A stretch of 64,000 nt of DNA from Diphasiastrum complanatum. Its lineage: Eukaryota > Streptophyta > Lycopodiopsida > Lycopodiales > Lycopodiaceae. The notes beneath the pieces are model-generated. The model did no database searches. It was given only the letters and a program-made list of their open reading frames with translations, and was not told the origin of the DNA. The stretch is from positions 12,253,742-12,317,741 of the forward strand of contig CM055094.1 in NCBI GenBank assembly GCA_029204225.1, given 5' to 3'. This document shows positions 1 to 46,790 of the stretch, piece after piece. The position numbers were made by a program, and so were the translations under genes. The stretch's first letter is position 1. Every line of letters starts with the position of its first letter.

Positions 1-560
1 ATGAATAATAGCTTGGTTAAAAAGGTCAGAAAGGATGAGAGAAAGAATGCCTTTCGCATGGATAAGAAGATTTGCTTCAAGGTCTTCGATATCACGGGCT
101 CGACGACTATTGAGGTTTTTAATGGATTCAGATATCATGTCAGGGGTGAACAGATTGAAAGATGAAGGACGAGGTGAGACGATGATGGGAGAAGTGGTGT
201 CAATAGTATAAAGGGTCTTAGCATATTCTGTCCAAGCATATAAAATCTGTCTTCAAACTCGGAGGAGGACCACGAGGTATGAATTCACACCAGAAGGATC
301 CAGAAGAGGAACTAAAGAGAAGACTAATAAGTCATCTCCTTTCATTGATCTCATAATTCTTCTTTTATGATGGAGTGCATTCTGGTAGGTACGGATTATA
401 TCATGAACAGAAGGAAGTGAGTTGGCTTAGGCATTTTGAAGATGATTATGGAGTTGTCTACATTCATCGTCGTACCAGGGCTGTTTAGGACGATTGGGGG
501 TTTTTATTCTCATTTTGGGTTTTGTAAATGGAAAAGAAAGGGAAGCTGCAGTAAGGCATT
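1..560 (-). mobile_element. L1-type LINE fragment, endonuclease-RT linker
   Basis: The reverse strand encodes degenerate pieces of the LINE family seen throughout the window. They include a WYDDECR motif near 450-480, a HDIIRTYQNALHHKRR stretch near 370-410, and RARDIEDLE near 85-115. These match the linker between endonuclease and reverse transcriptase in the copies at 4.4-4.7 kb and 20.4-21.1 kb. The copy has frameshifts and stops and is cut by the window edge, so its 3' part is not visible. It is not a functional gene. Confidence 0.7.
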
Positions 561-825
561 GGTGAGGAAAACGGATTGGTGTTCAATGGAGGAATTATAT
601 GGAAAATGTTGTAGAAGGGAGGTTAAAGAGTCTTAATAAACTTGAATGTACGAGTTATCAAAACAATATTTTGGGGCACGAGTGGTGGGGTAGGGACTAC
701 TATTTGTCTAGCTTCTCTCCCATAGCCATGGCGGAAGTGGAGATTGCAGTTAAGTCTCAAGAATAAGGAGATTGGAATCATTATTGACCATTGTAATTTG
801 CTACAATGTTGTCACTTGTGACCTA

Positions 826-2640
826 GGTAAGGCTGCACCATCATATATGATGGTTGGAGCGATGCAAGGAAGCGCCACATATTGAATATCTTGGTGTCTT
901 CCTCCATGGGGACAATGTTTTTGAGATCCATCGACACCTCTGGGGTGGCAGTGACTAGCGATTACATGTTCACACATATTTGTGATGCCATTGAGGAGGT
1001 GGGGCCATGACACGTTCTATAGGTATAACTACTCAAAAGGTTTAGCAACTAGGCGCTCAAGGGTCAAGATTGAAGACTCAATACACATTGCGCAAACCTA
1101 GACAGTAGATTAAGTTTTTTATGTTTCCAATTTGGAAATCCGAAATTCCAACTTAAGATCTGAGGCGCATTGTGTTGACTACTTATAGTATGTAGGATGT
1201 ACAATCATTGTTCGCAATTGAAATTTGAATTATCGATGACCCCCCATCATGATTCACTTGAATTCCATGCACATTGCATTGTACAGGTTTCACAGACAAT
1301 GCAACAAATTGCATTGTCATGGGTAAGCTCGTTAATGAGACCTACCCCCACATTTTTTGGACACCTTGTGCTGCACATTGCTTGGACCTCTTGGTTGAGG
1401 ATGTAGTCAAGATACCATGGGTCAGGGAGGTGCTAGACACAGGACGGTCCTGCACGTTAGATTTATCACCAAGAGGCCAAGGGCCTTGGGCATGTTTAGG
1501 AGATGCTCCACCTTGGATGTCTTGAGACCTGCCCCCACCAGGTTTGTAACTCAATGCGCCGTAATTAGTATGGTGAGGGCTAAGTATTAAGAATTTGTAA
1601 TAATTGATTCATAATTTGCAAATTGCCACTTCGAACTTGCAAGTTGCCATTGTGTATGTACTAATGCTTTGAAGTATGAAGTTTTCAAGTTTGAAACTTT
1701 GATGATCATCATTGTACTAATGCAAACACAAAAATGCAATGCAGGTTTGCATATATGTTCCTAGTCTTGGAACGACGGCTGAAAGTTCATGCGAACTTGA
1801 GGCAAATGGTCGTTTCAAATGAGTGCAGTGAGGGCCATCATAGCAACCGAATAGGAGGAGGTTCGAGCTAATCGTGCTCTCATCTTCGTTTTGAGATGAG
1901 GGCATGTTCCATTGTCATGGGCCTGCAGCCTATCTACACTGTCCTGCGCCTTATAGATTGAGAGGGCTGCACGTTGGGCCTTTTATATGAGTTCATGGAC
2001 AGGTTGGGTGAGCAGCTGCAGCTTTGTACGACCATTAGCCTAGAGAGGTATACCACATTATAGTACTCTTAGTCTCTTACCTCTATATTGTCTTGCCTCT
2101 TTCCTTAGTATTTTGTCACTTTATTTTGAAGTTAAAATGTGCTGCGTTTGAGATTTGCAGATTTTACTTGATGAATTCTTGGTTGAGTTTTCAGTTATCT
2201 AGATTCTATGCCATATGACCGAGGGCTCATTCATTGAACATTCAAATCTATTATCTTATAGGCTTGAGGAGATCCAATGCCTCTGGCGAAGCAGGAAATA
2301 CATTTTTGAATTGATTGTTGTAATTTGTGGGCAGTAACACATTTGTCAATCCTTGTGTACAGGACCTGTCACTTGAGCAGATGCACCGCATAGGAGGAGG
2401 GCAGGAGAGGGTACAAGCTCTTGTGCTCACAACTCTGATGAAGAGTTTGAGCCTGAGGCATCATCAGAGTCAGAGTCCTTAGATGAGGAGTATGTAGAGG
2501 AGGGGTGGATAAGGATTAGCGTGAGGATGAGGGGTATCTTGCCTCGGCCTCCGATGAGGACTTTGTCCTTGATGTTCAAGAGCAGACTATAGTAAGCTCG
2601 ATAGCACCTGCTCGGAGGCTCAGAGCTAGGAGAGCTTAGT
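826..2640 (+). pseudogene. hAT-superfamily transposase remnant (DUF659 type)
   Basis: The forward strand carries the DUF659 block of plant Ac-like hAT transposases. DGWSDARKRHILNILV lies at about 850-900, followed by GTMFLRSIDTSGVAVTSDYM, then TGFTDNATNCIVMGKLV and FWTPCAAHCLDLLVEDVV at about 1285-1410. A segment resembling RPAPTRFVTQC follows near 1525-1555. Similarity resumes near 1745-1830 (FLVLERRLKVHANLRQMVV), after a gap that may be an intron. An acidic Asp/Glu/Ser-rich stretch at 2430-2520 may be the C-terminal tail. Frame changes and stops show it is dead. I did not find a clear hATC dimerisation domain, BED zinc finger or terminal inverted repeats. Confidence 0.75.
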
Positions 2641-2918
2641 CAGTACTCATGACACTGTTTACATATCATCAGACATTGACACATGGATTATGAAGATGGA
2701 CATCATTGAAATTTGATTGTATAATATCAATTTTAAGTTTTAACATTCTGATTTTATGCAGTGTGATGATTTAAATTTTGAGTCTTGGGTCTTGATTCGT
2801 GACTCGTGACTCTTGAGCATTGGAACTTGTAATTTGTGTTGTTTTTTTTTAGCTTTCAATTTTGAAGTATTGCCAATTTGATTGTGCTATATGCATTTTG
2901 TGCTCTGCTAAGTTCTAA
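2641..2918. other. AT-rich spacer, nothing recognised
   Basis: This is low-complexity AT-rich sequence between the hAT remnant and the compound microsatellite. I see no coding or structural feature in it. Confidence 0.5.
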
Positions 2919-2919
2919 T

Positions 2920-2964
<45 letters not shown>
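2919..2964. repeat. Compound (TG)n(GA)n microsatellite at a LINE 3' end
   Basis: About 13 TG units pass directly into about 10 GA units. On the minus strand this reads (CT)n(CA)n immediately after a LINE 3' terminus, so the CT part is the LINE tail and the CA part is flanking sequence. The same arrangement recurs at 5151-5225. Confidence 0.9.
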
Positions 2965-4830
2965 CTTTATTAATGTCTTTTCCATGCCAAAAGGCATATA
3001 AGACTAAAGAAGTACATGTCAATTGTGTAGTAATCATGGGAGTGTATAAAACGTCTCCAAACTGTAATAAAGAAAACATCTAATACAAACTAAAACTAAG
3101 ATAAAGTGCTCCTCAGACTCCACCTCACCTAGAGAGCATAACTGGCAAATCCGCTCCTCTCTAAGCATACCATGGAATCTCCCAGTCTCAATGGCTAGCT
3201 TATGAGAAGACACCCTAAGCTATCCCAGTGTGAATCTGAGGCAATGTGATAGTCCCGAATCCAGGTAGCGTGGCATGACTGGGGTCCCTGATGCATCCCG
3301 CTCTAGGACATGGGTCTGGTAGAAAGCTGGCTTAACCCTTAGCTGGTTACGCCAAGTCTATCTCATGTTGAATAGAAGGCTTCGCTCGAATCAATCGAGG
3401 TACATTGGTGGTCTGTAACTGTGAAAGACTGGCCCAGTGTGAAGAGGGGAGACTTGTACACCATGCCTCTGCCGCATATAAAGCCGTGGGGGTGACAATG
3501 GTATCAAAAGAGGCGACACTTACTGCGAGCATCCTCCTGGATGGACTTCCGGAAACAAAATCGCTCTAGTTAAACAAGAAAGGCATGTCCCTTCCCCAGT
3601 CGAGTGGTGGCGGCCTGTCTCTCATGCTAAAGTAGGACCTGAGAAAAGGACCCCTAGGTATGTGTAGGAAGGGACCACCTCTAGAACCTGTCCACCCAAA
3701 GTAAGCTCATGTCGTTGCATGAATGCTCACAAAGTGTTGAAGACCATAACCTTGGTCTTCCCAATGTTCACCCCTAGGCCCCATCTGGTGCAAAACTCAT
3801 GCAAGCAATCCAACTATCGCTGTGGACCCGCTCTAGTCGGTGATACCAATACCACATCGTCGGCACAAAGGAGGATAGCAATCAAGATGTCCCCAAGGCT
3901 GCAACTAGCACCATCACACTGTGTAATGACTCTCTCCAACTCATCAATATACAAACCAAAGAGGACCGGTGAGATGGAGCAACCTTGCTTCACCCCAAAA
4001 GTGCTCCAAATGTGATCGAATATGCCACTGCTATGCCGGAAACATCCCAGGACACGCTCATAAAGTGCCATCATAGCAAGAACGATGTCCGTGGAGAAGC
4101 TTAGAGTCTTTGGATGAGCAATGAGCGAGGAACAGAATCAAAGGCTCTCTTGAAGTCCAGAAAACAACAGTAAACCCTCTCTCTCCTGTGCTTAGCCTCC
4201 TCAATCAAGGCCCGCAATGTGAAGATGTGATCTGCAGTAGGCATGTAATCTCCTAGTCTCCGCCTCTGAGCTCACAACAGACTGTAGTATAGTACCATGT
4301 AGTTTTGCCAGGACATGCCCAATCATGATGGTGTGGTAGTTACACGGAATCATGGGGTCACCATGGATGGAGTGGATAATCTTAGTGCATCAGGATGATG
4401 GGAAACCGGAAACAACTGCGGAGTTAAGAAGCTATAGTGGGAGCGAGTAAGTCAGAGGCATGGGAAAGGAGTTCAGATTCAAGGTCTTCAATATCTCTGG
4501 CTTTGTGGGATTTCATCTTCTTAATGGCTGCAAGTACCATGTCGGATGTGAAGAAGGAGAACTCAGATGGTCGTGGAGATATAGAGATAGGTGAGTCGGT
4601 ACGGACGGTATACAAGCTGGTAGCATAATCAGTCCAAATGTGGAGGTCCTCTAGGAGAGGTGGTGGAGAGCGAGGAATGAACTCACGCCAAAAAGCGCCC
4701 AAGGAAGAAGTGAAAAGAAGGTCAATAAGACGTTTCCCTTCAGAATCATCATAGGAATGCTTCTTACAGCAGCGAACACGATGGTAGGAGTGTCGGGAAG
4801 ATCAAAGCATACGTGGGGCATGGATACATG
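2965..4830 (-). mobile_element. LINE copy with internal deletions
   Basis: Read on the minus strand, this copy runs from the endonuclease-RT linker (4424-4702, with HKARDIEDLESELLSHAS) through the RT region (3814-4074, with FGLYIDELERVI and ADDVVLVS). It continues through the thumb region (LYAAEAWCTSLPSSHWASL near 3430-3500) to a 3' UTR. The end is a stem-loop ATGCC-TTTT-GGCAT and AATAAAG next to the (CT)n tract. Compared with the copy at 16.4-18.9 kb it lacks about 500 bp around 3100 and about 290 bp around 3360. It is a defective copy with several frameshifts. Confidence 0.85.
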
Positions 4831-4839
4831 AATAGGTTA

Positions 4840-5150
4840 CTGACAGCGCTGCCTGCATGGCTGCCACATCATCAGCCAGCTCCAGCGCTGAGGTGGAGAG
4901 CGAGGTGTCGGCAACAGCGATGGGTGAGAGCGCAGCAGCGATGGGGGAGAGCAAGGTGGCAGAACCAGCAGCAACGATGGGGGAGACAACATCAGCAGCA
5001 GCGATGGGGGGGAGCGAGGTGGCAGCATCAACGAGGAGGGAGGGGGATGAGGTGGCAGCAGCGAGAGGAGGGGAGGAGTGGGATAGGAAGGCGAGGGGGT
5101 AGGGGGGTCCTACGAGCAGCAGCCGGGGAGAGAGGGGGTGCCATAGTGTG
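4840..5150 (-). repeat. Degenerate minisatellite at LINE 5' end
   Basis: Imperfect units around GCAGCAGCGATGGGGGAGAG recur several times between 4900 and 5050. On the reverse strand they resemble the 5' sequence of the LINE unit starting at 35524, which is also built of CTGCTCCATCG-like repeats. I read this as the repeated 5' UTR or start of ORF1 of the copy at 2965-4830. It directly abuts the (CT)n tail of the neighbouring LINE. The open frames across it are compositional artefacts. Confidence 0.5.
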
Positions 5151-5171
5151 CGTGTGCGTGTGTGTGTGTGT

Positions 5172-5225
<54 letters not shown>
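5151..5225. repeat. Compound (TG)n(GA)n microsatellite
   Basis: About 12 TG units, with a few CG interruptions, are followed by about 25 GA units. The GA side joins the minus-strand LINE 3' end at 5226. Open frames reading Ser-Leu or Arg-Glu repeats here are not genes. Confidence 0.9.
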
Positions 5226-5229
<4 letters not shown>

Positions 5230-6880
5230 TTTATTAACGTCTTTTCCATGCCAAAAGGCATATAAGACGAACGAGTACATCAGATAAAGTGGAACCAAGA
5301 CGGAGCAATGTCGTCAAACAACATAACTAAAAACCAAACTAACTAAGAAGAGGATAAATCCAGGTGAGACCAGACAGTGTGTATGTGTGCTCTGTAGATC
5401 TGTCAGCGAATGAACGCATGTGTCCCATTTGAGAGGTCAAACATAAATAATCCCCAACTATGTAGAAAGTCCGAAGCATACTGAAACCTTGAGGACTTAG
5501 CCCGTTGCCTAGCCAAAGTGCGAGAAGATGTAAAAGCCACTACCACGTATGTGGAAGAATCAAGCTCTAAGACTCTGTGAAATGATCCTAAAAATAGCCT
5601 CTACAATCAGTGGAAGAGAAGCAAACTCCTCCAAAATAATCTCATGAGGAACTGACTGCTTGGCCCGAATCATCCGGCTAAGCATGTGAATCTGCAAACG
5701 CGAGATATCACTCCAAGTGTCTCAAGATAAGCCTGGACATCATGTCTCTGCTAAATACAGTGCAACTAGAGAAACAGTCGAAGAGAAAAGGTGACAGCGT
5801 GTATCAGGGTCATGCACGTAATAAGTAGAGGAAAACCTCTCCATCTGAACAAGAGCAGAGTGCCCCTTGCGGAGCCTACCCAATGCAGTTGGTCTAAAAG
5901 AAAGCAATGGACCAGAGAAGAGAACACCCAGGTATGTGTAAGACGCCACTATCTCTAGAAGCTGTCCATCATAATAGAACATAGTGTCTCTCATATGTTG
6001 TCTGATGGTGTTAAACACCATAACCTTAGTCTTACCAATGTTCACCATCAGCCCCCATATCTGACAGAAAGTATACAAGGCATCTAGATGTCGCTGAAGT
6101 CCTGCAGCCGAACTAGATGATAGAACCACATCATCTGCATAAAGAAGGATAGGGATAACAATATCTGCTAGAGGACAGCCATCTCCACCTTCTTCCCGAA
6201 TGATCTGCTAAGGTCGTCAATGTATAGAGCAAAGAGGGTGGGTGACAAAGGACACCCCTGCTTTACTCCGACCGTACTATGAATATATGAAGACCATCCA
6301 TCTCCATCACGGAAACGGGCCAAAACTCTCTTATATAATGTGATGATAGCAGCAATGACCTCCTGTGAGAAACCAAGAGATGCCAAACGCTAGAGCAACA
6401 AGTGTCTCGGAACCGAATCAAATGCTTTGCGGAAGTCCACAAAGCAGCAATAGATTCTCTGTTTCTTGGACTTCGCCGCCTCAATGATACATCTCAGTAT
6501 GAATATTTGGTCAGCTTTGAGTATCCTGCTCTAAAACCTGCCTATCCCATAGCGTATAACTCCTTTGTCTCCGCATGAGAGCTGATGATAGACTGCATAA
6601 CCGATCCATGGAGCTTAGCCATAGTGTGGCTGATCATAATAGTGCGATAGTTGTCTACATTCAGAGGATCACCAGCCTTAAGTATAGGGTGCAAAAGGTT
6701 AGTACACCAAGGTGTGGGAAGGCCAAAATAACAGATTGGTTAAAAACGTGGGAGATGTATGGAGCAAAAATATGGGCGATAGGTTTTAGAAAGTCCATAC
6801 TTAGAGAGTCAACATCAATGGCTGGCCTAATCACATTCCATCATCCTGAAAAAGTAAATGTGCCACTGCTTGGAAAAAAA
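5226..6880 (-). mobile_element. LINE copy, divergent subfamily, RT and 3' end
   Basis: The minus strand encodes RT pieces: VGVKQGCPLSPTLFALYIDDL at 6168-6290, the catalytic ADDVVLSSSSAAGLQRHLD at 6060-6130, and KTKVMVF with SYTYLGVLFSG at 5920-6030. LQIHMLSRMIRAKQSV lies near 5650-5700. The 3' end has the ATGCC-TTTT-GGCAT stem-loop and AATAAAG next to (CT)n. The Cys/His motif seen near the C terminus of other copies is missing, so there is an internal deletion near 5450. It differs from the 3' UTRs of the 35-38 kb copies and so represents a second subfamily. Frameshifted and inactive. Confidence 0.8.
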
Positions 6881-8990
6881 TGTAGTATGCTGTGAAACTG
6901 TCGCTGAATGTGCTACGGACCTCTGTCTCCGAGTGGGCTGTCTGTGTTGTCTCTACTGCCGTGTATCTGTGGGCTGTGACCTATGGGCCGGCTGTCTCTC
7001 TAGGCGTCTACACTGTCTCTATCGTCTATGCATGGAGGCGTCTACGATCTCAGCCTCTCCATCAAAATCACTACACCAGATAATCTCTTGTCTCTGTCTC
7101 CAACGAGAAAAGCACTCCTTGATGCTCAGTTGAATCAAAGGGGGGGTGTCTGTTTCTAGTCTCACTATCCTCAAGTCTAACATCTCCCGAATCATCAATG
7201 CAACACACCTGGGATCCTCGTATGATATCAAAATAGAGAGTGTGATTGGGTGATCTTGGAACAAGCGGTAATATCTCCCATGGATCTCATAGTAAGCTGG
7301 GCATCTGAACAGAAAATAAAACTCGTCCTCTGCCTCATGTGTATCACACATACCACAAAGTCGAGCCTTTCACGGGGTGATACTCGGATCCGTCCAATAA
7401 CTCGCCTATACAAAGCCACAACTGCTTGTATGATATCCTCTTGAAAGCCGCAGTCTCGAAGCCTCTGTATCAATAAATGTCTAGGTACAGAATCAAAGGC
7501 TTTGTAGAAATCCACAAAGCAACAGAATACACGCTCTCTCTTGGCTCTAGCCTCCTCAATGATGAATTTCAAGGTAAAGATGTGATCCGATGTAGTATAT
7601 CCTTGTCTGAAACCAGCCTGACCAATGGCATGGAGTGCTCTGGTGTCCATCTCTGCGCTAATCTTTGACTGAAGAATAGAGCCATAAACCTTGGCAAAGA
7701 GGTGGCTAATCATGATGGTACGACAGTTGTCGACTTTCATAGGATCACCGCCTTTATGGATAGGATGAATAAGGTTTGTGGACCGTCGGGAGTTTCCAAA
7801 TGTGATAGGGCAGTTAAATAAGATAGAGAGGAAAGGAGAGAGGATGCCAACAACATACTTCAGAAGTTCAGCCTCTAAATCATCAATGTCTTTACTTGTA
7901 TGGGAGTGTAATCGTTTGATGGCCTCTTTAACCGTGTCAAGGGAGAATATCTCAAAAGCGTTTGCAGGTAAGGGTGTGAGACGTGGAGGCACATTAGAGA
8001 TGGTGTACAAGGAAGTGGCATAGGTTACCCAAGTGCTAAGATCTGTAATCCGGGGTGGAGATGCTCGTGGGAGAAATTTCTTCCAAAAGGATCTCGAAGA
8101 GGAACTAAAGAGAAGGTCTATCATCTTCCGAGTGGTTCTACGGTATACACGAGATAAATCCTTTACTGGATGGGAGAGGCGGAGACAAGTTGTTGTGTTT
8201 TTTGTAGATTAAGAGAAAGTGGGGCTATGAAGGAGCATGCGTACATCAACTTCCGGTGAAGAAGGATGCATTCGAGGTCATACCATGGGTTATGTGCTCG
8301 ATGGTGTCATGGATGCTTGGATCGTGGCGATGGAAAAGCAAGAGATGCAGTGGTATGGATGGTCTGGACAAGAAAAAGAGACCGGTCCGTTAAAGTATAC
8401 TCATATGGAAAGTGAGTCAGAAGTTCCGATAGGGCTTCCTTGTACAAAGCAGTGTTTTGGGGGCTATAGTGATATATGGTCTTCACGGTGGGGGTTAATG
8501 GATGGGTGTGTGGGGTGCAAAGAAGGCCGATAGAGAGTGAGAGGTACGAATGGTCAGAGAGGGTAGTACGGTGAACCAAAAAGGATGCAATGAAGGGCAG
8601 GAGAGACGATGATCCTATGAAATAGTCAACAACACCATGTCCTCCACTATGTGGGAAACAAGTATAATCACCTGAATCAAGCCACTGTAGAAGGCCATTA
8701 TAAATGGCCAATCCATGAGCCTCACTCAACTGAAGCATCTGCTCTCCATATGCGGTAACTGGGCCCTCTGCATCTGCTGATCGTTGTTGGAAGCCAAGAT
8801 TGTCCCAGTCTATGGCATATATCCGCTATGGATCATCCCCTGCTCTGTGGAACTCCGATTGCCTGGACCTAGTCCGGGCATTGAAGTCTCTGGCTAAAAG
8901 GATATAACCCCGCTCCTCATATCTGATAATATCTGAGAGATGTCCATGTAGGGTGACTCCTCTTCTGAAGTGTATGTAGCTTTAGCAATC
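6881..8990 (-). mobile_element. LINE copy: endonuclease, RT and C-terminal zinc motif, internally deleted
   Basis: The minus strand holds endonuclease parts: GYILLARDFNARTRS near 8870-8920, YGEQMLQLSEAHGLAIYNG near 8680-8750, and LSDHSYLSLSI with the SDH catalytic motif near 8540. RT follows at 7340-8124 with LIHPIHKGGDP, AGFRQGYTTSDHIFTL and CCFVDFYKAFDSVPRHLL, an open stretch of about 260 codons. The frame then jumps into the C-terminal motif CDTHEAEDEFYFLFRCPAYY at 7280-7350, so the RT catalytic ADD region is deleted. No 3' stem-loop is visible where it meets the next copy near 6880. Position 8990 marks the break with a gypsy remnant. Confidence 0.8.
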
Positions 8991-9612
8991 ATTTTTGACT
9001 CCACAATAATGCCACACCTCAAAAAGGCCTTCTCCTACTTATGCAACCAATTTTCCATAGCATCTATGGTTCTCATAGCTACTACACCTATAAACCTAGG
9101 AGGCTTTTAAGTCCTTCATGGACGTTAGCTTGAGTTCCCTGCTAGGTTTTGCTTTCTTCCACTTGAATGAGGTTCATTACTCAAAATCTCAATGCCATTG
9201 ACTCTTTTACGTGTACGAGTAGGTTTCAATTGATGAAGGATCTGTTTTGAAACGTGCTGCATGCTATCAACATTAGTAGAAAGTGCATCAATCCTCTGTG
9301 GATCATGGCTAGTATTGCTTGGGGATGCCATAGCTGAGGAAAAGCTAGCAAATGTAAAGCAATAGAATTATGCAAAATCAAGTAGCTAAAGCCCTTTGGA
9401 AAGCTGGAAACAAGCTCTCTACACAAAAACTAACTATACAAATAGATAACCCCTAATTCATAAGAGAACGAAATAGAACTGCCCTTCTACTTAAGTCTAA
9501 GTAATGTGCAAAGTTTTCTTTTCAAAAATCAGCAATATAGGGTTGCAAACTTGCTAGCTATAAGTGAGTAATATTCACTGAGTTGAGCCCTACCCTAGTA
9601 GCGGCCTACCTC

Positions 9613-9616
<4 letters not shown>

Positions 9617-9680
<64 letters not shown>

Positions 9681-9684
9681 GGGG
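9617..9684. repeat. (GA)n tract followed by a 14-base G run
   Basis: About 27 GA units run straight into poly-G. Unlike the other GA tracts, no LINE stem-loop is attached, so this tract belongs to the retroelement leader or arose by slippage. Confidence 0.9.
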
Positions 9685-9813
9685 CAACAAGAAGAAGAAT
9701 AATTGTGATAGTTCATGATACTGAATTCTTGTCAAATGTTACATTTATAGTCTATTGATTGAAGATCTAAATTGCAAAATGTTGCAAATCCCACACAAGT
9801 CTAGAAAGTAACT

Positions 9814-9825
9814 GCTCTAATACCA
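9814..9825 (-). other. Primer-binding site for initiator-Met tRNA
   Basis: The reverse strand reads TGGTATTAGAGC, one mismatch from the standard plant LTR-element primer-binding site TGGTATCAGAGC. It places the 5' LTR of the minus-strand element above 9826. Confidence 0.65.
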
Positions 9826-10540
9826 AATATCACAAACCAAAGCCAACAAAATGCCAAAAAGACATTGAGCTATGCACAAATTTCCACTTTGTTGTTCACC
9901 TTGATAGTACATAGCAAGATCACAAAAACACTCTAATGAGCAATGCTGCAAAGTCTCCTCCCACCAAAGTTCCATAGTAGAAAGTTACTAGAGAGGCTCT
10001 CCCTGTTCTAGTCACACGCCCCTCCACCTCAAGTTTCCTTCCTAATCTGACGTGGCGCTTGTTATCAACCACCTGCTCTTACCACTTGGCAATGCCTTGA
10101 TGCATAAGCTATTAAGGCGATTACTAGATGGACTGGTTGCACAAGGAGCTATAGTGGATGCAGGAGCTGCTGTGAATATTATCAATTTAGAATTCACAAA
10201 TAGTTTTTGGCCGGCAAGTGTCACACCAAGTGTCCGCATACAACATGGGACATGTCTCCCATTGACTAGTCAACTTCTATTTTTTAAGGAGATTTGTCCA
10301 GCAGCCTCTAAAAAATCAAGACCCAATATCCCTTACCAATTAGAAGCAGGTCAAGAAATTCTTTAAAACCTTGCTATTTACATTCACTTACAAAACACCA
10401 TATGCCTGTGTGAGCCTTTCAAATATTATAATGTACAAGGCTAATGTGTTCACAAAGTGTTTCCATGCTGGACATTGTTCAAGAGGTGGTCTTTTAGTCT
10501 GTGTGCTGTTGTCAACTATGAATCCGACCTTTTGGCTAGA
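9826..10540 (-). repeat. Degenerate LTR region of the gypsy remnant
   Basis: The stretch 10240-10345, including CCCATTGACTAGTCAAC and a following purine-rich segment, resembles 26360-26450 in the LTR of the gypsy element at 23.5-26.6 kb. This supports an LTR here. A forward open frame at 10052-10366 contains VDAGAAVNIINLEF, which looks like a retropepsin motif but is in the wrong orientation for this element. It may be a captured piece or chance. The boundaries are uncertain. Confidence 0.4.
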
Positions 10541-10544
10541 TGTT

Positions 10545-10736
10545 TCAAGGATGTCTATGGTGATTCAAAGGAATTTTTGGGCTGCATAGTGATTGGGAAG
10601 CCTTAGCCAAGTAAATGATGTCCTTGATGTAAACTTGTAAGTAAAGAAACAGCGCCACACATGACACATCTTTGTTTTGGATATTATAAAGATGGCATTT
10701 TTTGTTCATCTTGGTGATCAGAAGCTTTTGAAACAA
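10545..10736 (-). pseudogene. Possible copia RT scrap
   Basis: The reverse strand reads LLITKMNKKCHLYNI and LYLQVYIKDIIYLAKASQSL. The second string is reminiscent of the copia RT catalytic segment LLVYVDDIIY.GSS with the DD pair changed to KD. It is only about 60 codons, so the call is tentative. Confidence 0.3.
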
Positions 10737-10779
10737 CCAATCAAACTTGCCACAAGTTCAAAACTCTCAACCAGAACTA

Positions 10780-11342
10780 GAGAGTTTTTGAACTCTCTAC
10801 AATTTTTGTTTCTTTAGTCAGCAATTGAAGCTTCATTGAACATTGCATTGTCTACCTGTGCATTACTTTTAAGTTGGAGTTAGAAGATTGACCATGTATT
10901 GAAGCAAACATGTGGCTGCACATCTCACAAACAACATTGAGCCCCTTAATAGTAGCCAAATTCTAGAGTGTTTTTTAATTCTCTACAGTCTCTGTTTCTC
11001 TAATCAGCAATCAAACTGTCATTCAACATTGCTATGTCTACCTGCACATTACTTTTAAGTTGGAGTAACAAGATTGATTATGTACTGTTTGGTTAAGATT
11101 TTTTGTTTATTCAATTTTATATTATTGTTTTGACTTAGATCCTTTGACTTTTTGAGTTGCTCGTATATTGTTTCTAAGCTTTACCTTATGACATCACTGA
11201 CTTCTCTGTATAAATTTGTGAAATTGGATATATTATTATTTCACAAATAGATATATAAGAAGATTGATTATATACTGAAGCAAACATGTGCTGCACTTTT
11301 CACGAACAACATTGAGTCCCTTAATAGTAGCCAAATTATCAT
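10780..11342. repeat. Tandem duplication of about 183 bp, second copy interrupted
   Basis: The segment from 10780 to about 10962 is repeated from 10963. Both copies carry CATTACTTTTAAGTTGGAGT, ACATTGAG and CCTTAATAGTAGCCAAATT. The second copy is split by a 172-bp insert at 11088-11259. Confidence 0.8.
11088..11259. mobile_element. 172-bp AT-rich insert with 18-bp target-site duplication
   Basis: Flanks AAGATTGATTATGTACTG (11070-11087) and AAGATTGATTATATACTG (11260-11277) differ at one base. The uninterrupted first repeat copy has AAGATTGACCATGTATTG at 10886, an internal empty site. A long duplication like this is typical of target-primed retroposition (SINE or LINE). The insert has no coding capacity. 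It contains a short hairpin, GTGAAA...TTTCAC, near its end. I do not recognise the family. Confidence 0.6.
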
Positions 11343-11708
11343 TGTTACTTATCCTTATCCCTTATCAAGCTCTAGTGCAAAAGTAGAAGTTTGTTCTTAG
11401 ACAAGCTTTGAAAACGCAATGAGGTTATCTTATAAAGTGATGAACGTACCTTCATTGTTCCAATCTTCAACTATCTCCATTTGTTGCAGACATGAAGTTA
11501 AAGGTGATATAAGCTTTAAGCATAACCAATTACTAATGACGCCTGTATCAACTGAAGTTTATTTTTGTTCTCTCTCCCTTATACAGCTTAAGCTTTGATC
11601 ATACCATTTCCCAAATGCTTTATTGTAATTTGTGTTAACCCATATGTGGGGCACCAATCTTGATCCTTGTTTACCCATATCTGGGGTACCAATGTTGGAC
11701 TTATGCAG
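11343..11708. other. Intron sequence upstream of the first visible syndetin exon
   Basis: This is AT-rich sequence without coding features. It ends in the acceptor TTATGCAG at 11701-11708. The words CATATGTGGGG and CATATCTGGGG form a short local repeat at 11640-11690. Confidence 0.5.

Positions 11709-46790
<35,082 letters not shown>

Larger units (their letters stand above)
8991..9825 (-). mobile_element. Gypsy-type LTR element remnant: leader and start of gag
   Basis: The reverse strand from 9331 reads a short gag-like protein (MASPSNTSHDPQRIDALSTN), followed downstream by KPPRFIG and ENWLHK fragments. These resemble the start of the gypsy gag capsid region, as in KPPRF..WLHKVEKFF. A sequence complementary to initiator-Met tRNA lies upstream at 9814-9825, which fits a 5' leader on the minus strand. 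The leader contains the GA/G tract at 9617-9684. Gag is broken by the LINE at 8990. Gag assignment rests on weak similarity. Confidence 0.5.

Noticed and set aside
4813-5265. A 150-codon forward open frame
   Set aside because: It lies over a repeated purine-rich LINE 5' region and a GA tract; composition explains it.
10052-10366. A forward retropepsin (VDAGAAVNI) gene
   Set aside because: It is a single short motif in an LTR-like region with no other gag or pol part in the same orientation; noted only as a possibility.
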